Below, piece by piece: positions 54,751-64,000 of a stretch of DNA of 64,000 nucleotides. The notes under the pieces were generated by a model. That model saw only the letters and a list, made by a program, of their open reading frames with translations, was not told the origin of the DNA and searched no databases. Made by a program: the position numbers and the translations under genes. Source of the DNA: Pyropia haitanensis. Its lineage: Eukaryota; Rhodophyta; Bangiophyceae; Bangiales; Bangiaceae. Within the stretch, counting starts at the first letter, position 1, and each line of letters starts with the position of its first letter. The stretch is taken from contig SDUX01000007.1 in the NCBI GenBank assembly GCA_008729055.1, positions 4,943,409 to 5,007,408 on the forward strand. The letters are read 5' to 3'.

Positions 54751-56313
54751 TCATGCTCCATGGGCAGGGTTTGCCGCCGGCTCACCCACAGGAAGAGCCC
54801 CGACCCCTCCCACAGGCAGCCCACCCACGTCTCCCCCTACACCACCCCCACCCCCCACTTCTCCAGAGCCAGAATCCTGCCCCCCACCAACACCACCATC
54901 AGCGGCACGAACCCCCGACCCGCCCTGCCCCAGACCAACAGCTGCAGCATTCACAAATGCGCCACGCCCACCAGGCCCACCAGGCCCAACGCCATCGCCA
55001 CGGCCAAAGCCGCCGCCACCGCCACCGCTACCGCCACCGCCACCGCCACCGCCACCGCCACCGCCACCGCCACCGCCACCGCCACCGCCACCGCCACCGC
55101 CGCCGCCGCCGCCCCCACCCTGTGCCACCCCCGCACCCCCTCCGTCAATACCGGCAAGGCGCGAGCGCGAGACATAACTTTCTCGTCGCAGCTCAGTGAC
55201 CATGTTGTGCAAAAGGGCAATGGCCTTTGCCGTGCAGATCAGGGAGGGTACAGAGTAGGCACGAGAAGGGTACAGAGCAACGTGGAAGCGCGCGGTTAGT
55301 ACAGCATAAAGGCGTTCAACATCTTTGCGCACCCCCTCTTGCAGTCGGTTAAAAGCCTTCTCCTGCGGCGTGCTTGGCGTGGGGTAGGGGGCAACGAAAA
55401 AGGCGTATCGCGGGTAGATACCATCTACCAGGTAATACGGAAGGTCCATGTGCTGGCCATTCACCGTGTAGCCCAGACCCGGGGGGGGCCAGTCCCCCTT
55501 GGTCACCTTCACCATCAGGGGGCTGTGGGAAAGCACTTTAACGTCATTGTTGCTCCCCGGAGCGCCGGCAAACAGGTGCCACACCCACAGGTCTTCGTCG
55601 CACGCTGTCTCCAGCACAATGTTGGCGTGCTTTTGGCGGCCCTTATACATCCCTGCATGCTCCGTCGGGCAGTTTGTCCACGCCCAGTGGCTGCAGTCAA
55701 GGCTGCCAATGCAGCCGGGCAGCCCCCGCTCGGCATTCCGCGCCATAATGCGCTTCAGGTCCTCGTGGGTGGGAGCGCGCAGATACACAGACTGGTACTT
55801 GTGCACAATGAAGCCAACCAGGCGCCTCGTGGCCTGGTGCGCTGTCGTCTTGGCCATGCGGACGTACTCGTCCCCCCGGGCGGGGGGCTTTCCGTAGGCC
55901 AAGGCGCGGAACGCCGCCACCAGCTTCTGAAGCGGATGGGCCTGTGGCCGACCCGTGGCGTTGGGGCGCTGGGCCCATCAGGTCAGGTCCTTGACGTCGT
56001 CATTTATGCGCAGAAAGAGGCACCGCGGCACGCGGAACCGACGCTCAAAATCCCCATCATAGTACACGGGCGGCTCCCCGTTGACGCCGAAATAATCACG
56101 TCGGATGGCCGTCAGGGCGGCGATAAAAACCCGGCTCTTGTTTGGGCGCCGGCCGAGCACAGACCCCCGGCGCCGCGCCGGGCCCTTCCGGCCTCGGCGG
56201 CGGCGCCACAGCCGCAGCACCGTCAGGCGATGCTGCAACATCAGCACCAGGGCGGCATCTTCGTCAAAAGCAGCGTCCCCCTCCGGACGCTGCATGCCCC
56301 CGGTGGCGTCCAT
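54751..56313 (-). pseudogene. PIF/Harbinger transposase 2, one in-frame stop
   Basis: This reads in one frame from ATG 56313 to 54751 except for TGA at 55980-55978. The N-terminal 111 residues include FERRFRVPRCLFLRINDDV, near-identical to transposase 1. After the stop come HPLQKLVAAFRALAYG, GSLDCSHW (first Asp), PGSNNDVKV (second Asp), LVDGIYPRYAFF and RKDVERLYAVLTARF (Glu). The DDE core looks otherwise intact. The C-terminus is a long Gly tail encoded by a CACCGC-type repeat. The single stop lies in the well-conserved region between the N-terminal block and the core, so the product would be truncated without read-through. Confidence 0.88.
55012..55112. repeat. CCGCCA/CACCGC microsatellite in transposase 2
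   Basis: About sixteen hexamer units, which encode part of the Gly tail on the minus strand. Confidence 0.9.
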
Positions 56314-58398
56314 GTCCTACAGGAGTGGGGGGGATGGGGGGGGGTGGCGGGGGAGGGCGCCAAGGGAATCGGGACGAACGGGGGGGAGGGGGCCGGGGCG
56401 CAAGGAGAGGAACGAGAAAGAAAGCCACACGAAAGGAGATAAACACACAGTCAGGTTTTGCTCGCGCGTCTGCGCCTCATTCTCGAGGCCACAGGGCCAG
56501 GTTCGCCCTCGGCACGTGGGCGGGTCGGGTCGCCGTCGGCCCGTCCCCCTCCGTCAGCACCCCCCCCCCCCCCCCCCCATCCCTGTCCTTCCAACTCCAA
56601 GCCTGACCCACCCCCCCTTCCCCCCCCCGACTCGCGCCCCCGCCTGCAAAACATAACGGCTGCTGCGGTTGGTCGTGGGGCAGTGGGTGCGCCGTCGGCT
56701 TCACAAGGAGCACCACGCCGCAGCGCTTCCCAGCGCGTCGCGGTCGCGCGGTCCTCGGAGTCAAAATGGGAGCGCTTTCCTGCGTCGTCCCGAGAGGGAC
56801 TGGGCGGTGGAGCCAGGGGAGAGAAGAGGAGGAAAGGGGGGGGGCGCCGACCAGACGGCAAACAAAAGCAAACGGAGCGTCAGCACCCACACCGTCTCAA
56901 TACCGACCCAGATTCACTGTGCCCCGTGTGGGTGCGGGGCTCGCAGTCCCAGCGTCGGACCGTGGCGTCGGCGGTCCATGGCAGCGGGCGGCAGCGGCAG
57001 GTGCCACCGTGACGGGGACGACCGCGGCGACGGTGGCGGTGGCGGCGGGGACGACGGTCACGGCGAGCGGCACCCCTCACCCACCCCCCCCCCTGACACA
57101 CAGCATACCGGTCGGTGTCGCCAGTGGGGTGCCACGGGCCCCCAGTCAGCGCGGTCCGGCGGCGTGTCGGTGAGGGTTCGGGCACCTGTCGGCCACCGGG
57201 GCCGCGCCAGCTCCCATATGGGGTCGTCCAGCGATTCTGGCCGTCGTCCCCCCTGCCCCCCAGGCCCCTCATCCCGCCGCCCCTCTCACAGGCTCGCCAC
57301 GACCGGCCCCCCCCCCCCCACCGGCGTCCGACGGGGCGCGACACCTGCGACGGACCCGTGCCGGGGATCGTCCTTGCTGACCCTCTCTCCCGCGCCCCTC
57401 TGGTGGCCCACCCGTCCTGGGAACAGCCCAATGAAGGCCTGTGGCTCCTCGCTCCCCTCGGGCGGGCCCCGACACCGCCTGCCTAGGACCCGAGCCGGGC
57501 ATCGTGTCTAATCAAGGCCTGTGGCTCCTCGCACCCCTCGGGCGGGCCCCGACACCGCCTGCCTAGGACCCGATCCGGGGATCGTGTCTTCTGACCATCC
57601 CTGGGGCTGCCGGTGCCCCTCGCGCCGGCCAATCAACCCGAAGTGGCGTGTGTTTCTCCCCCCCCCCCCCCCCCTTCCCCAATCTCACAGGCCAATTGAG
57701 GCCGACCGAGGCGGCCGGAGGCGGCGCCATCGCACACGGTTCTTTTGGCTCCTGCCGTGATACGTCACCGTTCCCCGGCTCTCCCTACCCCCCTCCCCAA
57801 CACATTTTCAGGGGACCTTGCAGTGGCCAGGGCGCCGCCACGCATCCGTTTTCGGCCCTGGATGATTCCACCACAGCAGTTCGGGCGGGCGCTGCGTCCG
57901 CCGCGACTCCCTACGGCTCTTTCTTGGGGTCGTGGCGGTTGACCCGCCCTCCTTTCCAGCCACTCACAGGCTATCCCTGCATTGGAGGCGTCTCGGTGAG
58001 CCCGCCACCCTCCCTGAACTGCTGGATGGTCCCAGCAGATTTGAGAGACGGGGGCCACCCACCAAATGCCTGTCCCCAGGTCGCGCCAGCCCGCTCCAAG
58101 ACGCGTGCGCACCCCGGATTGTGCCACGGAATACGCTGCTGCAGGAGCCGCGATTTGCCGCCACGTGCCCGCTGTTCCGTCCTCCCCCCCTAGTCGCGCG
58201 ACGCAATGCGTCGCAAGAGATCACAGACACTCAGCACACAACTAGCGGACTGGCAGGCTGGACTAGGAAAGAGTATAGATCTACCCACGAGCCCACCCAC
58301 CGAACAGTTGTTTACCTACAGCGAAAACCCCGTGCTACGCTTGCGTGCGACGTGGCACGCGCTCAGCCAATCAGATCCAGGCTCACCGATGGCTGCAG
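56314..58398. other. Region right of PIF pair 2
   Basis: GC-rich and non-coding, with poly-C runs of 19 (56560-56578) and 17 (57658-57674). No terminal repeat recognised. From about 58200 the composition becomes more balanced. Confidence 0.4.
57434..57589. repeat. 80-bp tandem duplication
   Basis: AAGGCCTGTGGCTCCTCGC and the following bases to CGTGTCT occur at 57434-57509 and again at 57514-57589 with three or four mismatches. Confidence 0.85.
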
Positions 58399-58441
58399 CC
58401 ATCTCTCGTACCAATATCGCTGATATTGGTACGAGAGATGG
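58399..58441. repeat. Perfect palindrome, 20-bp arms, 3-base loop
   Basis: The arms are 58399-58418 and 58422-58441, exact complements, loop GCT. They begin CCATCTCTCG and meet at AATATC/GATATT. The sequence just after it (58459-58510) repeats TTATCCG several times. Confidence 0.93.
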
Positions 58442-58959
58442 CGGGAGCCATTGCAGGCGCCCCTTTATCCGCCAATATCCGGACTTATCCGGCTTTTATC
58501 CGCCAAGTTGATTTGTAACTCCATTGCCAGATTCGGTGACGATGAGGCCCATTTCGGCTCGTATGGTTCTTCCCACATTGATAACGGGCCCCGCACACAC
58601 CAACCGCGGGCCATCCGGCCCCCCTCCTGCATACGTGGCACGAATATCGGCGAATAATCGGTATGGCTCACATTGGTGGACGTGCCCTCAAGGGCAGCGC
58701 AATGCAACACGGTGATGCCATACTCCTTGGTCCCGTGCAGACTTTCTCCACTTATATCCACCCCTTTTGTCACCGTAGGCCAGTGACGACGCCCCTGAGA
58801 TGCGGCTGTTGATTGGTCACGGACGATACCACAAGCTGACACATGCATTGATCGTGTTGAGGAGGCCGATCGCTGCGATCGAGCGGGTTGGATTACATAC
58901 AGACTGTATATAACCCGACAGCATATAATTGGAGAATGACTGTACGGAGCTGCCCCTGC
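58442..58959. other. Balanced-GC spacer
   Basis: No gene seen. A segment at about 58547-58567 (CATTTCGGCTCGTATGG) resembles the reverse complement of bases near 33815-33831, next to the other palindrome cluster. Confidence 0.35.
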
Positions 58960-59330
58960 TGTGGAACGCCCACGATGGGCCCAACCATTACGATTTCTAT
59001 CAACCTTGGATTGAATTCCATGGAGATTTCATGGGTAACCTCTACCGGAAACTCTTTGTTTTCAAGCTGGATCCGACTCTGGTTTTCAGTGCACTCCCGC
59101 AAAAGTAATGCGGGTGGATCGTTTTCTGCTCTGGGGACTTCTGCGCGGGAGCCAGACGGATTCGTGTGCTTTTCTTTGCTTGTATGATGAAGTCTTTTTA
59201 TTGGAGAGTGAGAATGTCTATTTTTTGGGTGTTGCTGGGGGGTGTGTCTGAGGGGATGTTTTGCGTGTCTGCACGCATGCGTGCGAGTGGGTTTACATGC
59301 GTGGAAGAGCGGGGCGGGTTGGCCCGGTCC
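58960..59330 (+). repeat. Truncated LTR related to the second element
   Basis: Starting TGTGGAACG, this follows the LTR of 9228-9782 (reverse complement) from its first base for about 370 bp. It includes the blocks TTGAATTCCATGGAGATTTC, GCGCGGGAGCCAGACGGATT and GCACGCATGCGTGCGAGTGG, with scattered differences. The last third of the LTR is missing, replaced by GC-rich sequence. It is an old, truncated solo LTR lying in the sense of the hydrolase gene downstream. Confidence 0.85.
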
Positions 59331-59635
59331 GGCCGGCGGCGGTTGCGGCCGCGGCGCGCCGCGGCGTCGGCGGCGGCGTCGGCCGCCGCGTCGGCGGCGG
59401 CAGCGTCGGCGACGGCGGCGGGGCGGCGGCTGCTACGGGGGGGGGGGCCGACGGGCGGCGCGGCGTGGCGGGATGACCCGCTGGGGGGGGGGGGGGGGGG
59501 GGGGGCGCGTTGCCTCGCCGCGCCTACCGGGGGGGGGCGCCGTGGCACGGCGCACGGCGGGGGGGGGGGGGCGGGGGGGGGGACGCGCCGCGGAGGGCAC
59601 GCCGTGGGCGCGCGCCGGCAGCGGCGGCGGCGGCA

Positions 59636-59688
<53 letters not shown>

Positions 59689-60009
59689 CCCCCCCCCGTG
59701 GAAAGGAGCGGCGGCGGCGGGTGGGCGGCGGCGGGCGCCGCCGCGGTGACCCGCGCGGCGGCCGTCGGGCGCGCCCGTGTCCCCCGCCGCCGCCGCCGCC
59801 CGTCGGCTGCGCGCCCCCGCGGCCCGGTTGTGGCGGTCCGCGCCGTCGCCGGCACGCGGGGTCGGGGTGTGGGCGGCGCCGCCGCCGTCGGTCGCCGTCG
59901 GTCGCCTTGGCACGCCGCGCACGGCGGGCGCACCGGGCGGGGCGGTGTGCACGGCCGGCCGCACCGACGCGGCACGCCGCGTGGCGTGGGCGCCCGCTTG
60001 CCTCGGAGG
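59331..60009. other. GC-rich low-complexity region with homopolymers
   Basis: Contains a 23-G run (59483-59505), further G-runs, and a (GGC)n stretch near 59625-59690. Open frames through it are probably not protein-coding. Confidence 0.5.
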
Positions 60010-61590
60010 ATGTGCGTCCGGATGGCCCGGGCGGTGGCGGCGGCGGCGGCGGTGGTGGTGGTGGTGGCGGCGACGGCGGCGGCGGCGGCTGCCGCCGCGG
60101 CTGCCGTTCCTGGTCACGCCGCCCTGTCCACCGCCCACCGCGGTGCGGGCGGCCGGCCGCCGCCGCCGCGGTCCGAGCAGCCGCCGCCGCCGGTGGGCCG
60201 GCAGGGTGCGGGCCCCCCCCCTCCCCCCCCCCCCCCCCTTCCCCCCCCGACGACCCGCGGCCGCGCATCGCGCGCGTCCTCGCGCCGCCGCTGGCCGCCT
60301 CTGCCGCCGGCGTCACGTACGCCGTGTCGGTCCGTGGCGGGCCGCCCGTGGCGGACGCGCTCGGCGTGGCGAGCGTCGAGCACGGCGTGCGGATGGGCGG
60401 CGGCAGCCGCACGGACGTTGGCTCCACGTCCAAGCAGTTTACCGCGTTCCTCGTCTACTGGCTCGACTGGGCGGGGCGGCTGTCGCTCGACGCGGACGTC
60501 CGCGAGTACCTCCCCGAGCTGCCCGCCTACGCCGCGGGGACGGTCACGCTGCGGCACATGGTGCACCACGTGAGCGGCCTGCCCGAGGCGTACACCGCGT
60601 TTTTTCTCGCCCGGGGGGGGCTCGACGATAGCGTCCCGCGGGCGGTGCTGCTCGCCGCCATCTGGCGGCAGACGGCGCTCCGCTTCCCGCCGGGCACCGC
60701 GTGGGAGTATAGCAACACCAACTTTGTGCTGGCGGGGCTCGTCATCGAGCGGGTGACGGGCGCGCCGCTGCGGCGGGTGCTGCACGACATCATCTTTGGG
60801 CCGCTGCGCATGACCGCCACCGACCTGTACGACGCGCCCGCGCGCGTCTACCCACACCTGGCCTCCTCGTACGCCATCAACGTGACGGCGGCGGCGGTGC
60901 CGGGGCAGCGGCTGGGCGGGGGCGTCACGCGGGTGTTTCACCGGCTCGAGCCGGTCGGCTCGTCGGGCATCATCACCACCCCGGCGGACCTGCTGCGGTG
61001 GGCGGCCAACTTTGGCAACAACACCCTCGGCGGGGGGCAGCCGCTCATCGACGCGCTCGTCGAGCCGTACATCCTGCGGGACGCGGACGGGGCGGACCTG
61101 CCCGTCGACTATGCGTTTGGCGCGGGCTACGCCGCCGGCCTGTTTGTCGTGGACGTGCCGACCGCCGCGGGCGCGGCGGTGCGGGTGGTGCACCACGCGG
61201 GCATCATCGCCGGCTACCGTAGCATCCTCGCGATGGTGCCGTCGGCGGGGGTGGCGGTCGCGCTGCAGGCCACGTCCGCGGTGTTTGCCAACACGTTTGA
61301 CCTGGCCGCCGCCATCGCCACCATCGTTGTGCCCGACCTGTTTGGCGCCCCGCCGGGGGCGGTGGCGCCGTCGCCGCCGGCCGCGGCACCCCCGACGCCC
61401 GCCGCCGACGCGGCTGCTGGGGACCCGCCCGGCGGTGTGCCGGCCGCGGCGGTGGCGGTGCCGCCGTCGGCGTTTGCCGCCGCCACGGGGGTGTGGTCCA
61501 TGGACGCCACGTCCGGGCCGTTTGGCTCGTTTGAGGTGCAGGTGGAGGGCGCGGCCTCGGCCGCGCCGGGCGGCGCGGGCGGGTACCCCA

Positions 61591-61628
<38 letters not shown>

Positions 61629-62198
61629 CCGCGGGCGCTGTTCCTCGACCTCGGCCGCTTCACCCGCTCGCTGCTGGTGCCGACCTCGGCCACCCGCTTT
61701 GTCGGCGCCCTCAACGGCGTTGCCGGCGCGGTGACGCTCGACGTGTCCCCTGCCGCCAATGCTACCGCCGCGGCGACCGCCACCCTCACTCTCGCCGGCG
61801 TCGACGCGCCCCCGCTCCGCGCGACGCGCCACCCGGCGCTGCAGCAGACCGCCGCGGCGCTCGCCGCCGTCGCCGGCACGTACACGTCGGACCGCCTGCG
61901 GGCGACGTACACGTTTACGCCCCGCGGCGGCGGCCTCGGCGTTGCGATTGATGGGGAGGAGGGCCGCCTCGGCTCGACGTTCCTGCCGTGCTGCGTGTCG
62001 CCCGCGGGGGCGTGGGGGGGGGTCTACTCGAATGGGCGGCCGGGGCTGCCGGCGGCGGCGGACCTGGGCGTGCAGGGGCTCCTGCTGACCGCCACGTTTG
62101 CGGGCGACACGATGGCCATGGACGTGCGGATTGCGAATGGGGGGCAGGAGGACCTGGACGGCGTGCCGTTCCGCCGCGTCGGCACGTGCCCAGCGTGA
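60010..62198 (+). CDS. Secreted beta-lactamase-family serine hydrolase
   Basis: A serine hydrolase of the beta-lactamase/penicillin-binding (class C, S12) fold. The catalytic domain has GSTSKQF (SxxK, near 60416-60436), YSNTNF (YxN, near 60709) and HHAGIIAG (HxG, near 61193). A second, beta-rich domain near 61480-62190, like those C-terminal to many such hydrolases, contains GTYTSDRLRATYTF. I place the start at ATG 60010: it is followed by an Arg and a long Ala/Val-rich hydrophobic stretch ending VPGHA, a good signal peptide. That reading is in frame 1 and the catalytic domain in frame 3. They meet at a poly-C tract (60213-60248), so one missing or extra C separates them. The catalytic frame is otherwise open back to the LTR fragment. 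Substrate unknown. Confidence 0.7.
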
Positions 62199-64000
62199 GG
62201 GCGGGGGATGAGCGAGTGGGGATAGTGGGGGGGGTGGGGGGGAGGGAAGGGGGTGCGAGGGGGACACATCCACGGTGGTGCCTGGTGCACACTGTCGGAG
62301 CCACTGGCCCGTTGGTGGCGCGGCAGAGTGTTTGTGGCGCGGGGGAAGGGTCCGGTAGAATGTAGCTGGTCGGGTCGTGGGGAGCACGTAACGTCTGCGC
62401 AGGCCGCCCGTAGTCATGTGCATTGCAGCAATCTGAGTGTTGTCTTTTGGTGTCGCCGAGAGCAACAAGACATACATATCTCTGTTGGAATGAATGTGGA
62501 GAGCGCCGGCAGCGGTGCGGCTGGGCTCCCAGCGGATCAGGACCGTGGCAATGGCACCATGACGCCCGTCCTGGTGGGTTCCACGGCTGTACTGCTGCTC
62601 GAGAGCCAGCGTGAGGGAGGGGAGCGACCGACTGGGACGCGCTCACGCACGCGTTCCCGTCGGCGGGGCTGGCCGCACCAGCGGGACGAGCAACGGCCGC
62701 CGCGGCAGCAGCGGCGCCACCGGTAGCGGCAACCGCCTGCCGCGGGGGCTTCCCACAGCGCGGGCACCGCGGGAGGAGCGCCGCCGCCGCCGGGTGGGAC
62801 GCCGCCCGCAGGCCTCTTGCCTCCGCGCCGCCGCCAAGGCTGTCGCGGTGCAAACCGGTTGCCGGCGCCGGCCGTGTCCGCCGCAGGTAGGGTGGACCGG
62901 GCTGCCTTGGCCCGCGCGCGGCGGGTGGCCGGCCAGCGGTGCGGGGCGAGCCGGGCCGCCATGGCCGCCGCGTCCACCCGGGCACCGTTGCCTTGCGAGC
63001 AGTTCCTGGCAAAGGCTGCAGCGGCGGCGGCCGCCCGCACGCCCTTCCCGTCGTCGCCAGTGTGGCGTTCCGGGCTGCGCCGCTACCCACCGCCCCCCCC
63101 CCCACCAAGGTCCACCCCCCTCGCGGCGGTCGCTGTCGAGGCTGCTAGCTTGGGGGAGAGCGTGAGCTGCCGCTCCTCCCTGCCGGCAGCGGGACGAGCG
63201 ACGGGACGGCGGGGAGAGGGCAGCGGGAGAGCGGCGAGACGGCGGCGAGAGAGCGGCGGGACAGTGGCGGGAGAACGGCGGGACAGTGGCGGGACAGCGG
63301 CGGGACATTGGAGGAGTGGCGGGACAGCGGGCACCAGCAGCGGCTCCCCCACAAACCCGTGAACGTGGGTCAACCCATCGCCACGATGGCTGCCCAGCAA
63401 CCCTTGGTGACGACCGCAAGCAGATGCAGGCGTGCTCGGTTGAGGTCTTTGATTGGCAGCTCTGTACGATCTCGCGTCGTGCGGAGACTGACTCCTGCGA
63501 TAATCCGTTCGGACGGGTTTGTATTTATCTTCAAAGACCAGACAGAATCCTTTCAAGAGTGTATTTTTCTGTACCTCTTGTTGGACAGCCATGTCTTTCA
63601 CGAAAACACCTGCGTCTCTGTGGGCGCAGGAATATCTATGCTTGGTGTCAGCGGGAGCCGGGATACGTGCCGCTCGCAGACGCGCCGCAGGGGCGCGCAG
63701 CTGCGTGCGGCCGCGCGGATCTCGAGATCAGGGAGGGGACCAACCAGCGCCCCGCGCGGTGGGGTTCTTGCCGCCACGCCGCGCCGCCGCGCCGCCCGCC
63801 CGCGCCCGCGGGTTGGTCGTCCCGGGTTGGATCCGCACCTCGCGACGCCCCTCCGCCACTCAAGCGGCGTGCGTGGGGCGGTGCGTAGCGGGGGGCGGCG
63901 GGTTTGGGCGCCCACCCGCTGCCCGCCGGGGCGCCTGGCCCGCCGCCCCTCCTCCTACGCCCGCCCGGCGCCCCTCCTCCTGCGCGCCCCCTAGACTGCG
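62199..64000. other. Downstream region, no convincing gene
   Basis: 62340-62490 and 63400-63620 have balanced GC. A short frame at 62490-62726 (Arg/Ser-rich) and Ala-rich frames at 62.8-63.1 kb are not recognisable. The window ends in GC-rich sequence. Confidence 0.4.
63190..63325. repeat. GGCGGGACAG-type minisatellite
   Basis: About eight imperfect copies of a unit near GGCGGGACAGC, with variants GGCGGGAGAACG and GGCGAGAGAGC. Confidence 0.7.

Larger units (their letters stand above)
46437..56313. mobile_element. PIF/Harbinger gene pair 2 with host-gene remnants inside
   Basis: The gene order is the same as in element 1: Myb/SANT-like on plus, transposase on minus, convergent. Here 4.8 kb separates them instead of 1.2 kb, and the gap holds remnants resembling PEX1 and dihydropteroate synthase. 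Both transposon genes have one in-frame stop each. Terminal repeats were not found, so the extent is that of the coding parts. Two unrelated insertions flanking a host gene are an alternative. Confidence 0.5.

Noticed and set aside
59166..60009. Hydrolase start inside the LTR fragment (GTG 59166 or ATG 59184)
   Set aside because: The reading passes through homopolymers and Arg/Ala filler, while a good signal peptide exists at 60010.

Overview
The window looks like nuclear DNA of a GC-rich eukaryote dominated by mobile elements. There are no bacterial-style operons, rRNA genes, convincing tRNA genes or CRISPR arrays. My best guess is an alga, most likely a bangiophyte red seaweed (Porphyra/Pyropia type). 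The reasons are the very high GC, long Ala/Gly/Pro/Arg-rich proteins, Ty3/gypsy and two-gene PIF/Harbinger elements, and long G/C homopolymers. The taxon is an inference from style, not proven by a marker gene.

Layout. 1-8313: a decayed DDE-transposase-like gene (tentatively KDZ-like) split by a complete Ty3/gypsy chromovirus at 574-7909, which has no LTR differences that I could find, a 5-bp target duplication ACTGT, gag, pol with a C-terminal chromodomain, and an extra ORF with two U1/JAZ-type zinc fingers upstream of gag. 8314-9222: degenerate GC-rich minisatellite. 9228-19777: a second, larger Ty3/gypsy element (target duplication GCAAG) on the same strand. Its gag and pol are broken by stops, frameshifts and an integrase deletion, and it carries a long antisense ORF between pol and its 3' LTR. 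Both elements have a canonical -1 slippery heptamer exactly in their short gag-pol overlap (CCCAAAA and GGGAAAC). 19783-26340: mostly non-coding, with tandem repeats.

26341-33345: a two-gene PIF/Harbinger DNA transposon, with a Myb/SANT-like gene on + and a DDE transposase on -, bracketed by inverted GC-rich arrays. 33628-33819: a cluster of perfect palindromes. 33838-37455: a 1205-residue protein with a P-loop NTPase and a restriction-endonuclease-fold motif, resembling Crinkler/RHS (CR) type proteins. 37456-46436: GC-rich sequence with remnants of zinc-finger proteins. 46437-56313: a second PIF/Harbinger gene pair, each gene carrying one in-frame stop. Between them lie frameshifted remnants resembling PEX1 (AAA ATPase) and the C-terminus of dihydropteroate synthase, suggesting captured host genes. 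58399-58441: a perfect 20-bp-arm palindrome. 58960-59330: a truncated LTR related to the second retroelement, lying directly upstream of a secreted beta-lactamase-family serine hydrolase gene (60010-62198). That gene's signal peptide and catalytic domain are one frame apart across a long poly-C tract.

How the parts work together: most genes serve transposition. The retroelements encode Gag, protease, RT/RNase H and integrase; the PIF elements pair a DNA-binding Myb-like protein with a transposase. The likely non-transposon genes are the beta-lactamase-like hydrolase and possibly the NTPase-nuclease gene. Many frame breaks coincide with long G or C runs, so some may be sequencing or assembly errors rather than real mutations.
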